Shown here piece by piece: positions 1 to 8,132 of a stretch of DNA of 64,000 nucleotides. Origin of the DNA: Aldehydirespirator sp965220485 (GTDB taxonomy: Bacteria; Actinomycetota; Acidimicrobiia; Acidimicrobiales; Aldehydirespiratoraceae). The translations under genes were made by a program, and so were the position numbers. The DNA is taken from assembly GCA_965220485.1 (NCBI GenBank), contig OZ244832.1, positions 1,736,001 through 1,800,000 on the forward strand, read 5' to 3'. How positions within the stretch are numbered: position 1 is the first letter of the stretch; each line of letters opens with the position of its first letter. The notes beneath the pieces are model-generated. The model ran no database searches. It worked only from the letters and a program-made list of their open reading frames with translations, and was not told the DNA's origin.

Positions 1-3000
1 CCGCCGCCGACGGACGTCGCAGTGACGCCGCCAGGCGCGTCGGGCGCGCCCGCGGGCGTCACCTCGAGCGACGGTGCCGACGCCGCAGACGCGCCGGCCT
101 CGTTGCCGGCGGTCACCGTGAACATGTAGGAGGCACCGTTGGTCAGCCCGGTCACCGTGCACGCGGTGGCGGCGGCGTCATCGGTGGTGCAGCTGTGCCC
201 GCCGGGATCAGAGACGGCCTCATAGCCGCTGATCGCCGCGCCTCCGTCGTAGCCCGGAGCCCGCCACTCAATTCGCGACTGGCCGTCCTCGTACTCCGTG
301 GCGGTCACCGACACCGGCGCGTCCGGCACCGTGCGCGGCGTCACCGGTCCCGCGGGCGCCGACGGCGGCGACGGCCCGGCGGCGTTGCTCGCAGTCACGG
401 TCACCGTGTACGCCGTGCCGTTGTCGAGCCCGGTGATCGTGCAGGTCGTAGCGGCCGGGTCCGACGCGGTGCAGGTGAGCCCGCCGGGATCGGCGACCGC
501 CTCATAGCCGGTGATCTCCGAGCCCCCGTCAGAAACAGGCACCCGCCACGACACCACCACCGACTCGTGTTCCGGCTCGACGCTCACACGGCCCGGCGTG
601 GCCGGCACAGCCTTGGGCACCACCGCCGCCGACGCCGCCGACGCCGCCGAGGACCCCGCCACGTTGCTCGCCGTCACCGTGAACGTGTAGGCGGTGCCGT
701 TGGCCAGCCCGGTGACCGTGCAAGAAGCCACCGCCGCGTCGGCGCTGGTGCAGGACCGGCCCCCCGGAGACGCCGTCGCCCGATAGCCGGTCACATCAGA
801 GCCCCCGTCGAAGCCAGGCGCCTGCCATGACACCAGCGCCAGCGCGTTGCCCGGAACCGCCGACACCGCCGTCGGAGCGTCCGGCACCGTGCGTGGCGTC
901 ACCTCCGCCGACGGCAGCGACGCCGCAGAAGACCCCGCAGAGTTCTGCGCCGTCACCGTGAACGTGTAGGCAGTGCCGTTGTCGAGCCCGATGACCATGC
1001 AAGAAGTCGCCCCCGACGTGGTGCACGTCGCCCCGCCCGGCGAGGCAGTCACCGTATAACCCGTGATCGCAGAACTCCCAGTGGACGAAGGCCACCGCCA
1101 CGACACCACCACCGAACCGTCCCCAGCCCGAGCACTAACTCCGGTGGGCGCGCCAGGAACCGTCATCCCCGGCGACAGAGAAGTATCGACATCACCAAAA
1201 GACCGGTCCAAACTCCCGCCCGCACTCAAACGCACCACCGCAAAATCCGAATCAGTGTCATCGCCGTCGAAAGACTCCCCAGCCACAACGATCTTTCCGT
1301 CAGACTGCAACGCCACCTGCGCTTCGGGCTCGTCGCCGAAGCCGTAGTCAACGATTATCCCCGGGAAGGCGATACCGTTGGTGTCTAAGCCGGTGTCGAG
1401 ACCGCCATCAGAGCTGTAGCGAACAACCGCGAGGCGCCCACCGGCCAAGAACTGGTGGCCATAGCCAGCTACGATGATCCTCCCGGTTGAGTCCAACACG
1501 ACCGACGATGCATGGTCCCGACTGTCTTGGCCTTCGCCGCTGAAGTCGCCTGCTGCAATTAGATTCGTGGTGGTCTTGCCGTCGGTGTCGAAGCTGGTGT
1601 CCAAGCTGCCATTGGAGTTGTAGCGCACCACCGCGAAATCGCCGCCGTCACCGCTTCCGGCGACGACGATCTTGCCGTCGGACTGCAGCGCGACGGCCGA
1701 CGCTTCATCGATGCTGCTGGTGCCGATGTCTGTGGTGGTCTTGCCGTCAGTGTCGAAGCTCGTGTCCAAGCTGCCATTGGAGTTGTAGCGCACCACCACG
1801 AAATCGCCGCCGTCACCGCTTCCGGCGACGAAGCTGCGTCCGGCGACGACGATCTTGCCGTCCGATTGCAGCGCGACGGCCGACGCTTCATCGATGCTGC
1901 TGGTGCCGATGTCTGTGGTGGTCTTGCCGTCAGTGTCGAAGCTCGTGTCCAAGTTGCCATTGGAGTTGTAGCGCACCACCGCGAAATCGCTGCCGCTGGT
2001 TCCGGCGCCGAAGCTGCGTCCGGCGACGACGATCTTGCCGTCCGATTGCAGCGCGACGGCCGACGCTTCATCGATGCTGCTGGTGCCGATGTCTGTGGTG
2101 GTCTTGCCGTCAGTGTCGAAGCTCGTGTCCAAGCTGCCATTGGAGTTGTAGCGCACCACCGCGAAATCGCCGTCACCGCTTCCGGCGACGACGATCTTGC
2201 CGTCCGATTGCAGCGCAACAGAGAACGTATGGCTCGAATAACGTGACAGCAAGCTCGTGTCATACCCTGATGGGCTGTCAAGTTGCGTGGTCGTGATGCC
2301 GTCGGTGTCGAAGCTCGTGTCAAGGCTGCCATCGGAATCGTAGCGTGCAACCACGATGCCCAGCCCGAAGCCGGGCCGCAAACCCCGGCTCGCACCAGCT
2401 ACGACGATCTTGCCGTCGGACTGCAATGCGGCTGACCCCATGATGTCGAAGCTGTTGGTGCTGGCAGCCGTGATGACCTTGCCGTCGCTGTCAAACGCCG
2501 TGTCGAGGCTGCCGCTGGAGTTGTAGCGCACCACCGCAAAATCGTTGCCGCTGTATCCGGCGACGACGATCTTGCCGTCGGACTGCAGCGCGACGGCTGA
2601 CGCTTCATCGAAGCTGCTGGTGCCGATGTCTGTGGTGGTCTTGCCGTCGGTGTCGAAGCTCGTGTCAAGGCTGCCGTCAGTGTTGAAGCGAGCGGTAGCG
2701 AAGTCGTTGTTGCCTCCGAATGGTGTGGTTGTTCCTGCTATCACAAGCTTGCCGTCTGACTGCACGGCGACAGGCAGCGCACTCTGGTCCATGTAGAAGT
2801 TCAGATCGGTGATGAGTTTGCCGTCGGTGTCGAAGCTGGTGTCGAGGCCACCGTTGGTGTTGTAGCGCACCACCGCGAAATCGCCGTCACCGCTTCCGGC
2901 GACGACGATCTTGCCGTCCGACTGCACTGTGACTGATCGCGCTTCATCTCTCGCGTCGCCGATGTCTGTGGTGGTCTTGCCGTCGGTGTCGAAGCTGGTG

Positions 3001-3815
3001 TCCAAGCTGCCATTGGAGTTGTAGCGCACCACCGCGAAATCGCCGCCGCTGGTTCCGGCGCCGACGATCTTGCCGTCCGACTGCACTGTGACTGATAGCG
3101 CTCTATCATTCTCGCCGATGTCTGTGGTGGTCTTGCCGTCGGTGTCGAAGCTCGTGTCCAAGCTGCCATTGGAGTTGTAGCGCACCACCACGAAATCGCC
3201 GCCGTCACCGCTTCCGGCGACGAAGCTGCGTCCGGCGACGACGATCTTGCCGTCGGACTGCTGCGCCGCAGATTCGACGAAGAACTCGCTATACGCCTGG
3301 CCGCCGGAACCGAACGAGAAGTCCCTCGCGCCATTGGAATCGAAACGCCACAAGTAGACACTGCTCATGACAAGGATCTTCCCGTCTGATTGGACCAAGA
3401 CCAGTATCGGCTCGGCTGACTCGTCGAAACGTGACATGGATTGGTCGATGACGACCCTGCCGCCGGTCCCGAAGCTTGTGTCGAGGCTGCCGTTTGTGTT
3501 GTAGCGAACCAGACCCACTTTCTGGCCTGTCCTGCCAGCCGCGAGGATCTTGCCGTCGGATTGCAGTGCGATAGTGCTGATCCTGTCCCGGCCGTCGGTG
3601 CTGATGTTGGTGGTGGTGTAGCCGGTTCTGCTCAGGCTCTGCAGCGATACCGGCTGATTCGTGTTGGCGGCCAGCAGTTCCGCGGACGGGTCGCCATCGT
3701 TGGCGTGGCCGGCTGCGCTCTTGGCGGGGCTGGCGGTTGCCGCGTGCGGGGTGACCGCGAGCAGAGCGGCAGTGACGGCGAGCGCGACGACGCGCCGGGC
3801 AGTCGAGGTGGTCAT
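1..3815 (-). CDS. secreted delta-60 repeat / fibronectin type III protein (C-terminus beyond window)
   Basis: The frame is open from an ATG at 3815 to the window edge (at least 1,271 residues). It is preceded by a strong AGGAGG ribosome site six bases upstream. Residues ~1-28 form a signal peptide (MTTSTARRVVALAVTAALLA, then Ala-rich). About 14 delta-60 repeats follow, each with a core like ALQSDGKIVVAG, then FAVVRYNSNGSLDTSFDTDG. From about residue 880 at least four FN3 domains follow, with motifs such as ITGYEAVADPGG and NGTAYTFTVTASN. Delta-60 repeats are predicted beta-propeller or solenoid units of exported proteins, and FN3 domains usually act as spacers or binding modules, so an extracellular or cell-surface role is inferred. 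Several repeats between 1666 and 2200 are nearly identical at DNA level, implying recent expansion. The ligand is unknown. Confidence 0.85.
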   Translation of the reverse strand, partial: MTTSTARRVVALAVTAALLAVTPHAATASPAKSAAGHANDGDPSAELLAANTNQPVSLQSLSRTGYTTTNISTDGRDRISTIALQSDGKILAAGRTGQKVGLVRYNTNGSLDTSFGTGGRVVIDQSMSRFDESAEPILVLVQSDGKILVMSSVYLWRFDSNGARDFSFGSGGQAYSEFFVESAAQQSDGKIVVAGRSFVAGSGDGGDFVVVRYNSNGSLDTSFDTDGKTTTDIGENDRALSVTVQSDGKIVGAGTSGGDFAVVRYNSNGSLDTSFDTDGKTTTDIGDARDEARSVTVQSDGKIVVAGSGDGDFAVVRYNTNGGLDTSFDTDGKLITDLNFYMDQSALPVAVQSDGKLVIAGTTTPFGGNNDFATARFNTDGSLDTSFDTDGKTTTDIGTSSFDEASAVALQSDGKIVVAGYSGNDFAVVRYNSSGSLDTAFDSDGKVITAASTNSFDIMGSAALQSDGKIVVAGASRGLRPGFGLGIVVARYDSDGSLDTSFDTDGITTTQLDSPSGYDTSLLSRYSSHTFSVALQSDGKIVVAGSGDGDFAVVRYNSNGSLDTSFDTDGKTTTDIGTSSIDEASAVALQSDGKIVVAGRSFGAGTSGSDFAVVRYNSNGNLDTSFDTDGKTTTDIGTSSIDEASAVALQSDGKIVVAGRSFVAGSGDGGDFVVVRYNSNGSLDTSFDTDGKTTTDIGTSSIDEASAVALQSDGKIVVAGSGDGGDFAVVRYNSNGSLDTSFDTDGKTTTNLIAAGDFSGEGQDSRDHASSVVLDSTGRIIVAGYGHQFLAGGRLAVVRYSSDGGLDTGLDTNGIAFPGIIVDYGFGDEPEAQVALQSDGKIVVAGESFDGDDTDSDFAVVRLSAGGSLDRSFGDVDTSLSPGMTVPGAPTGVSARAGDGSVVVSWRWPSSTGSSAITGYTVTASPGGATCTTSGATSCMVIGLDNGTAYTFTVTAQNSAGSSAASLPSAEVTPRTVPDAPTAVSAVPGNALALVSWQAPGFDGGSDVTGYRATASPGGRSCTSADAAVASCTVTGLANGTAYTFTVTASNVAGSSAASAASAAVVPKAVPATPGRVSVEPEHESVVVSWRVPVSDGGSEITGYEAVADPGGLTCTASDPAATTCTITGLDNGTAYTVTVTASNAAGPSPPSAPAGPVTPRTVPDAPVSVTATEYEDGQSRIEWRAPGYDGGAAISGYEAVSDPGGHSCTTDDAAATACTVTGLTNGASYMFTVTAGNEAGASAASAPSLEVTPAGAPDAPGGVTATSVGG

Positions 3816-4241
3816 AGATTCCTCCTGGGATGGCAGTGACAGAGTTGCTGGTCGGAAGAAGAACGAGCCCGGGCGCGGGCTCGCCACGCTGGCACCTTCA
3901 GCGCGGGTGCCGGGACGCGGGCGCGGCCATCGCCCCGGCGCGCGGCAGCCGCGGCGCCCGAGAGATCGCGGCACTGGGGACCAAAGCCCGCGACCCGGGC
4001 CGAAGACAGCCTGCGGGCGGCGGCACGCAGCGGCACCGCCGAAGAGATCGCGGCGCTAGAACCTAAGGTGGCTGGAAAGGCCGCGCTCTCAGGCCGCCGA
4101 AAGGGTGGCGCTAGTGCTTCCTGCGGGGGATCGGACGTCGCGCGCGGCGCGGCGACTGGCGTATTAGTGCCTAGGGAGTCTTCCGGGGGGGGGAAAGGGG
4201 GTCAGGCCGGCGCGCTTCAGGCAGCCGGAGTCCTCTCGTCA
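3816..4241. other. intergenic stretch without a recognisable gene
   Basis: Very GC-rich sequence between the delta-60 gene promoter side and the XRE remnant. Short plus-strand frames here look like scrambled Ala/Arg-rich coding debris (for example GTAEEIAALEPKVAG near 4040) but none has a credible start, ribosome site or family signature. The promoter of the delta-60 gene should lie in its first ~150 bases; no clear -10/-35 pair stands out. Confidence 0.4.
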
Positions 4242-4495
4242 ATGTCCGAATCTCATAAAGCACTCGCAACAGAGCATACAGAAGCAACAGCCACCGTCAA
4301 CAAGAGCCGCCAGTCCGAGCGCTGAGCGCCTTGCGGCGCTGCGCAGCGAGACCCTCGCCGAGATCGGTCTGCACGCTTTGCGTCGGACCCTTGACCGTTC
4401 TCAGGCGGACCTGGCTGCTGAGCTCGGTATCAGCCAGTCCGCGGTCTTGCAACTCGAGCGGGGTGATGATGTGAAGGTGTCCACGCTCCGCAGCG
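4242..4495 (+). pseudogene. XRE-family antitoxin remnant (frameshifted, 3' truncated)
   Basis: A possible start (MSESHKALATEHTEATATV) at 4242 runs into a TGA at 4323-4325. The shifted frame from 4321 then reads ERLAALRSETLAEIGLHALR and a helix-turn-helix, RSQADLAAELGISQSAVLQLER, typical of HigA/XRE antitoxins. The reading stops being antitoxin-like at ~4495, exactly where the duplicated segment begins. No toxin gene is next to it. The 29 bases at 4295-4323 recur at 6996-7024 with one mismatch, so a second, smaller scrap of the same gene lies before the other duplicate copy. Most likely a dead toxin-antitoxin relic broken by the duplication. Confidence 0.6.
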
Positions 4496-4497
4496 GC

Positions 4498-4740
4498 TCA
4501 GAGCACCCGCCACCACGGCACCGCCAGCATGCCGGGAGCGAGCCACTCGGTGTGCATGCCGCCGTGCAGCAGCAGGCCCGCCCTCGCCCGCGGGCCGTAC
4601 TCTGCGCGGAAGGACCTCAGATGGCCGACATCCCGCAGCCTCGGCCGGGACGACGCCTTCACCTCGACGGGCAGCCGCCGGTCTCCAGCCTCCACCACGA
4701 AGTCCACCTCCTCGCCGGCGGGACCGCTGAGTCGCGTGCT
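4498..4740 (-). pseudogene. DUF4143 AAA-type ATPase, C-terminal fragment (copy 1)
   Basis: The minus strand encodes about 80 residues ending in a stop at 4498: STRLSGPAGEEVDFVVEAGD, then VEVKASSRPRL, RSFRAEYG, GLLLHGG and the terminal WLAPGMLAVPWWRVL. This is the nuclease-like C-terminal (DUF4143) end of COG1373-type ATPases. The P-loop ATPase domain, normally ~300 residues upstream, is missing, and the frame upstream of ~4740 is unrelated. No start codon or ribosome site fits, so it is a remnant. Its counterpart is at 7093-7340. Confidence 0.65.
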
Positions 4741-4997
4741 TCGCGCCGCCCTAAGTGTTGTCGTGACCTCGGGCTTGGCACCTTCCGAAATAGCCACCTG
4801 ACGAGATCCGCGACGACGCGGCCTCATTGATTGTATAATGGGTTGATATAGCATTCACTGTGATGTAGCGTGCAGCGTTAGCCTCGCTGCCGGGCATGTG
4901 CGGCAAGCCGAACCAAGACCTGTTGCAGCGCCGCCAATACGCCGCCAGACCCTGCGAGGCACCCTTGAGCACAGCATCGCCGACACCCGCAGCGCCC

Positions 4998-5411
4998 ATG
5001 GCCCCAGCCATCAACCCGCAACCCGATTCGCCCTCCGCGACCGCTTCGCCCGGCACGGACGCTGCGACGCCCGCCCGGCGCGCCCGGCTCGGCGACAACC
5101 CGATGCAGACCGTGCTCGGCGCGGCCGTTGTGGGCCTGCTCATCTTCTCGCTCACCAGCAACCGCAGCCGCATAGCCCGACTCGAGGACGCCGTCCACGC
5201 AGGATTCGCCGCGCAGGACGCCAAGATCGACGCCGGATTCGCCGCGCAGGACGCCAAGATCGACGCCGGATTCGCCGCGCTCGACGACCGGATCGACAAG
5301 CTAGACCTGAAGCTGACCGCGCTGATCGCGGCCCTGAACAAGGCCGAGGAAGTGGACGCCGCCATCGAGGGCAGGCTCCTGGCCCCCGACACGGCCGAAT
5401 CCTCTCCGTGA
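4998..5411 (+). CDS. small single-pass membrane protein with 11-residue coiled-coil repeats (copy 1)
   Basis: Predicted 137 residues from ATG 4998; an in-frame ATG at 4896 would add 34 residues, and neither has a convincing ribosome site. Residues ~1-35 are Pro/Ala-rich. One hydrophobic helix follows (TVLGAAVVGLLIFSL, ~residues 37-52), then a charged segment and tandem 11-residue units AGFAAQDAKID (two exact, then AGFAALDDRID) leading into DKLDLKLTALIAALNKAEE. Hendecad repeats form right-handed or straight coiled coils, so an inner-membrane-anchored oligomer is likely. The stop lies one base before the stop of the convergent VWA fragment. The function is not recognised. The paralogue at 7685 has one more repeat. 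Confidence 0.6.
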   Translation: MAPAINPQPDSPSATASPGTDAATPARRARLGDNPMQTVLGAAVVGLLIFSLTSNRSRIARLEDAVHAGFAAQDAKIDAGFAAQDAKIDAGFAALDDRIDKLDLKLTALIAALNKAEEVDAAIEGRLLAPDTAESSP

Positions 5412-5412
5412 T

Positions 5413-5938
5413 TCAGGCCAGGCGGTCTACGAAGGCCTCGAGCTGGCGCAGGTTGCGCACCTCGAACACTCCGTCGCAGTGGGGCGCGTACTCCCCCACG
5501 ATCGAGTCGCCGGTGTCCCAGTAGCTTCGGGGCTCGGGGTTGAGCCAATACACGTGGCGGGCCTTCTGGCGCAGGGCCTTGACTATCCAGCTCTCAGCCG
5601 CGTGGTAGTTGTTGCGGGCGTCGCCGAGGATCAGGACCGTGGTGCGGGGACCGACGTCGTCGCCGTAGTCGTCCCAGAACACGCCGAAGGCGTGGCCGTA
5701 GTCGGAGTGGCCGTCCACCCACACCACGTCGGCCTCGGTGTTGACCCGGTGCACGGCCTCCGCTATGTCGTCGGTGCGCTCGAAGAAGCTGGTCACCTCG
5801 TCGAGTCCGTCGATGAACACGAACGACCGGACCTTCGAGAACTGGCTGGAGAGGGCGTACACGAGGTGCAGCGTGAACCGGGCGAAAGCGGCCACCGAGC
5901 CCGACACGTCGGCCACCACCATGATGTCGGGCTTGTGG
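5413..5938 (-). pseudogene. CoxE-like VWA protein, C-terminal fragment (copy 1)
   Basis: Encodes ~175 residues, apparently identical to the C-terminal part of the complete gene at 8133-9545, including the MIDAS motif DVSGS and the end RQLEAFVDRLA. The N-terminal two thirds are absent: upstream of 5938 the sequence turns into decayed delta-60 repeat DNA. An internal GTG or ATG could give a short product (the ATG before VVADVSGS is at 5922), but the helical N-terminal domain is lost and there is no credible ribosome site. Treated as a duplication remnant. Confidence 0.8.
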
Positions 5939-6639
5939 CGCCAGTATCGGTGGTTGCGATGCCGTCGGTGTCGAACGCGGTGTCGAGACCGTGGACATCA
6001 CGCGCTGGTCCGCGGACGAGCAGCGGTTGCGATGCCGTCGGTGTCGAACGCGGTGTCGAGACTGCCGTGCTGTTGTAGCGCACCACCACAAATCCCTGGA
6101 GTGCCCTTCGGCGACCACGATCTTGCCGTCGGACTGCACCGCCAGCGCGTGCGCGGCATAGTAGCTGTTGGTGCCGATGTCGATGGTTGCGATCCCGTCG
6201 GTGTCAAAGGTGGTGTCGAGGCTGCCGTTGGCGTTGTAGCGCACCACCGCAAAATCCCTGGAGAGCCTTCCGGCGATCACGATCTTGCCGTCGGACTGCA
6301 CCGCCACGGCTTCGGCAGAGTCCACAGGGGGGCTCGGACGATGCCGTCGGTGTCGAAGGTGGTGTCGAGGCTGCCGTTGGCGTTGTAACGGAGCACTGCC
6401 GGAACGCCGTCAGCCAGTCCGGCGACCACGATCTTGCCGTCGGACTGCACCGCCACGGCTTCGGCAGAGTCCACGCTGTTGGTGCTGATGTTGGTTGTGG
6501 CGATGCCGTTGGTTCCGAAAGTCGGGTCGGCGGCGTTCGACACGGTAGACGCTTGCGCGAGGACGATCGCGGGCGCAGCAGCCAGCAGCGAGGCGGACAG
6601 GGCGAGCGCCGCGGCGACTCGGACAACCGGAATATTCAT
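5939..6639 (-). pseudogene. decayed delta-60 repeat secreted protein
   Basis: It starts convincingly at ATG 6639 after AAGGAAGG, with a signal peptide (MNIPVVRVAAALALSASLL, then AAAPAIVLAQA) and a delta-60 repeat (AVQSDGKIVVAGLADG, NGSLDTTFDTDGI). The frame is lost near 6335 beside a run of six Cs, resumes as DSAEAVAVQSDGKIVIAG in another frame, and is lost again near 6090 within the segment that should read RDFVVVRYNS. It ends by fusion to the truncated VWA fragment at 5938. At least two frameshifts and the missing 3' end mark it as a pseudogene related to the large gene at the left edge. Confidence 0.8.
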
Positions 6640-7090
6640 GGCTTACCTTCCTTGTTGCGCGTGACGGTTAGGGCAGTTCGCAGGGATGCCGAGGCGAGTG
6701 CCCCTCGACGGGAATCACCACCGGCCTTGGGATCCGCACCGTTGGGAACTGGGCCGGAGCGCGGCGCGGTTCTCGGCGCGGCCGCCGCGGTTGGCCGGCG
6801 GGCGTTCCCATCGGCCGACTCGATGGTGCGCCACGAGGCTTGGCCGGACGTGCAGCCCCGTGGACGGAGCGCGGTCGCACCGGGACGTTCCGCCACTCCG
6901 CCCGGCCCGCCGCTGACTCACCGCCGTCCTCCACCTCGTCGGCCCGGTGGTTCCGCGCGCCCACGCGTGATCTTTGGGGGGGCATGCTGGAAACGCCGTC
7001 AACAAGAGCCACCAGTCCGAGCGCCGAGCCCATAGGGCGGGTTCGCGCGAACAGAACGCCGCGGCGTCAGGCCAAGTCTAGGCGCAGTCC
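6640..7090. other. intergenic stretch, no supported gene
   Basis: Upstream region of the decayed delta-60 gene. Open frames here are short and GC-driven, without family signatures. Positions 6996-7024 repeat 4295-4323 (antitoxin remnant) with one mismatch, so the duplication originally reached further left than the well-conserved block. A run of seven Gs occurs near 6975. Confidence 0.4.
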
Positions 7091-7092
7091 GC

Positions 7093-7340
7093 TCAGAGCA
7101 CCCGCCACCACGGCACCGCCAGCACGCCGGGAGCGAGCCACTCGGTGTGCGTGCCGCCGTGCAGCAGCAGGCCCGCCCTCGCCCGCGGGCCGTACTCTGT
7201 GCGAAAGGACCTCAGATGGCCGACATCCCGCAGCCTCGGCCGGGACGACGCCTTCACCTCAACGGGCAGCCGCCGGTCTCCGGCCTCCACCACGAAGTCC
7301 ACCTCCTCGCCGGCGGGAACGCTGAGTCGCGTGCTTCGCG
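7093..7340 (-). pseudogene. DUF4143 AAA-type ATPase, C-terminal fragment (copy 2)
   Basis: About 80 codons ending at 7093 and nearly identical to the fragment at 4498-4740 (VDFVVEAGDRRLPVEVKAS through LAVPWWRVL). Upstream the frame is interrupted by the small inverted-repeat insert at 7341-7442. The ATPase domain is absent, so this copy is also a remnant; the loss therefore predates the duplication. Confidence 0.65.
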
Positions 7341-7442
7341 CGTCCTAAGGGGCTGCGCGGATAGGCGGCCGCGAAGGCACGAGGCACCTGCAATCCGACG
7401 GCATCGTGGTGCCGAACCTCACCTATCCGCGCACGTCCTAAG
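7341..7442. mobile_element. MITE-like 84-bp insert with 12-bp inverted repeats and 9-bp direct repeats
   Basis: The right duplicate has extra sequence that the left one lacks. It is bounded by direct repeats CGTCCTAAG at 7341-7349 and 7434-7442. Inside are perfect inverted repeats TGCGCGGATAGG (7354-7365) and CCTATCCGCGCA (7422-7433). The left copy reads through the site with a single CCTAAG. The size, the inverted repeats and the flanking duplication resemble a miniature non-autonomous transposon. Four bases (GGGC) separate the left direct repeat from the inverted repeat, so the exact ends are uncertain. It has no coding capacity. Confidence 0.55.
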
Positions 7443-7684
7443 TGTTGTCGTGACCTCGGGCTTGGCACCTTCCGATATGGCCACCTGACGAGATCCGCGA
7501 CGACGCGGCCTCATTGATTGTATAATGGGTTGATATAGCATTCACTGTGATGTAGCGTGCAGCGTTAGCCTCGCTGCCGGGCATGTGCGGCAAGCCGAAC
7601 CAAGACCTGTTGCAGCGCCGCCAATACGCCGCCAGACCCTGCGAGGCACCCTTGAGCACAGCATCGCCGACACCCGCAGCGCCC

Positions 7685-8131
7685 ATGGCCCCAGCCATCA
7701 ACCCGCAACCCGATTCGCCCTCCGCGACCGCTTCGCCCGGCACGGACGCTGCGACGCCCGCCCGGCGCGCCCGGCTCGGCGACAACCCGATGCAGACCGT
7801 GCTCGGCGCGGCCGTTGTGGGCCTGCTCATCTTCTCGCTCACCAGCAACCGCAGCCGCATAGCCCGACTCGAGGACGCCGTCCACGCCGGATTCGCCGCG
7901 CAGGACGCCAAGATCGACGCCGGATTCGCCGCGCAGGACGCCAAGATCGACGCCGGATTCGCCGCGCAGGACGCCAAGATCGACGCCGGATTCGCCGCGC
8001 TCGACGACCGGATCGACAAGCTAGACCTGAAGCTGACCGCGCTGATCGCGGCCCTGAACAAGGCCGAGGAAGTGGACGCCGCCATCGAGGGCAGGCTCCT
8101 GGCCCCCGACACGGCCGAATCCTCTCCGTGA
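7685..8131 (+). CDS. small single-pass membrane protein with 11-residue coiled-coil repeats (copy 2)
   Basis: 148 residues from ATG 7685 (an upstream in-frame ATG lies at 7583). Same architecture as the gene at 4998: Pro/Ala-rich head, one membrane helix around residues 37-52, then three exact AGFAAQDAKID units plus AGFAALDDRID, a KLDLKLTALIAALNKAEE helix and an acidic tail. The extra unit is exactly 33 bp, so frame and heptad/hendecad phase are kept. Its stop is one base from the stop of the convergent VWA gene, so the two transcripts probably overlap at their 3' ends. The role is unknown. Confidence 0.6.
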   Translation: MAPAINPQPDSPSATASPGTDAATPARRARLGDNPMQTVLGAAVVGLLIFSLTSNRSRIARLEDAVHAGFAAQDAKIDAGFAAQDAKIDAGFAAQDAKIDAGFAALDDRIDKLDLKLTALIAALNKAEEVDAAIEGRLLAPDTAESSP

Positions 8132-8132
8132 T

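Larger units (their letters stand above)
4496..5938. repeat. segmental duplication, left copy
   Basis: Nearly identical to 7091-8658. It contains a DUF4143 ATPase 3' fragment, the coiled-coil membrane protein gene and only the last ~175 codons of the VWA gene. It differs from the right copy by a few substitutions, by lacking one 33-bp repeat unit and by lacking an insertion of about 92 bp. Homology ends abruptly at 5938, where the sequence becomes delta-60 repeat DNA. Because the right copy has the complete VWA gene, the left one is the derived copy. Confidence 0.9.

Noticed and set aside
5939..6639. Programmed frameshifting in the second delta-60 gene
   Set aside because: Two separate shifts plus loss of the 3' end by a duplication breakpoint are better explained by decay; there is no slippery-site/pseudoknot arrangement.
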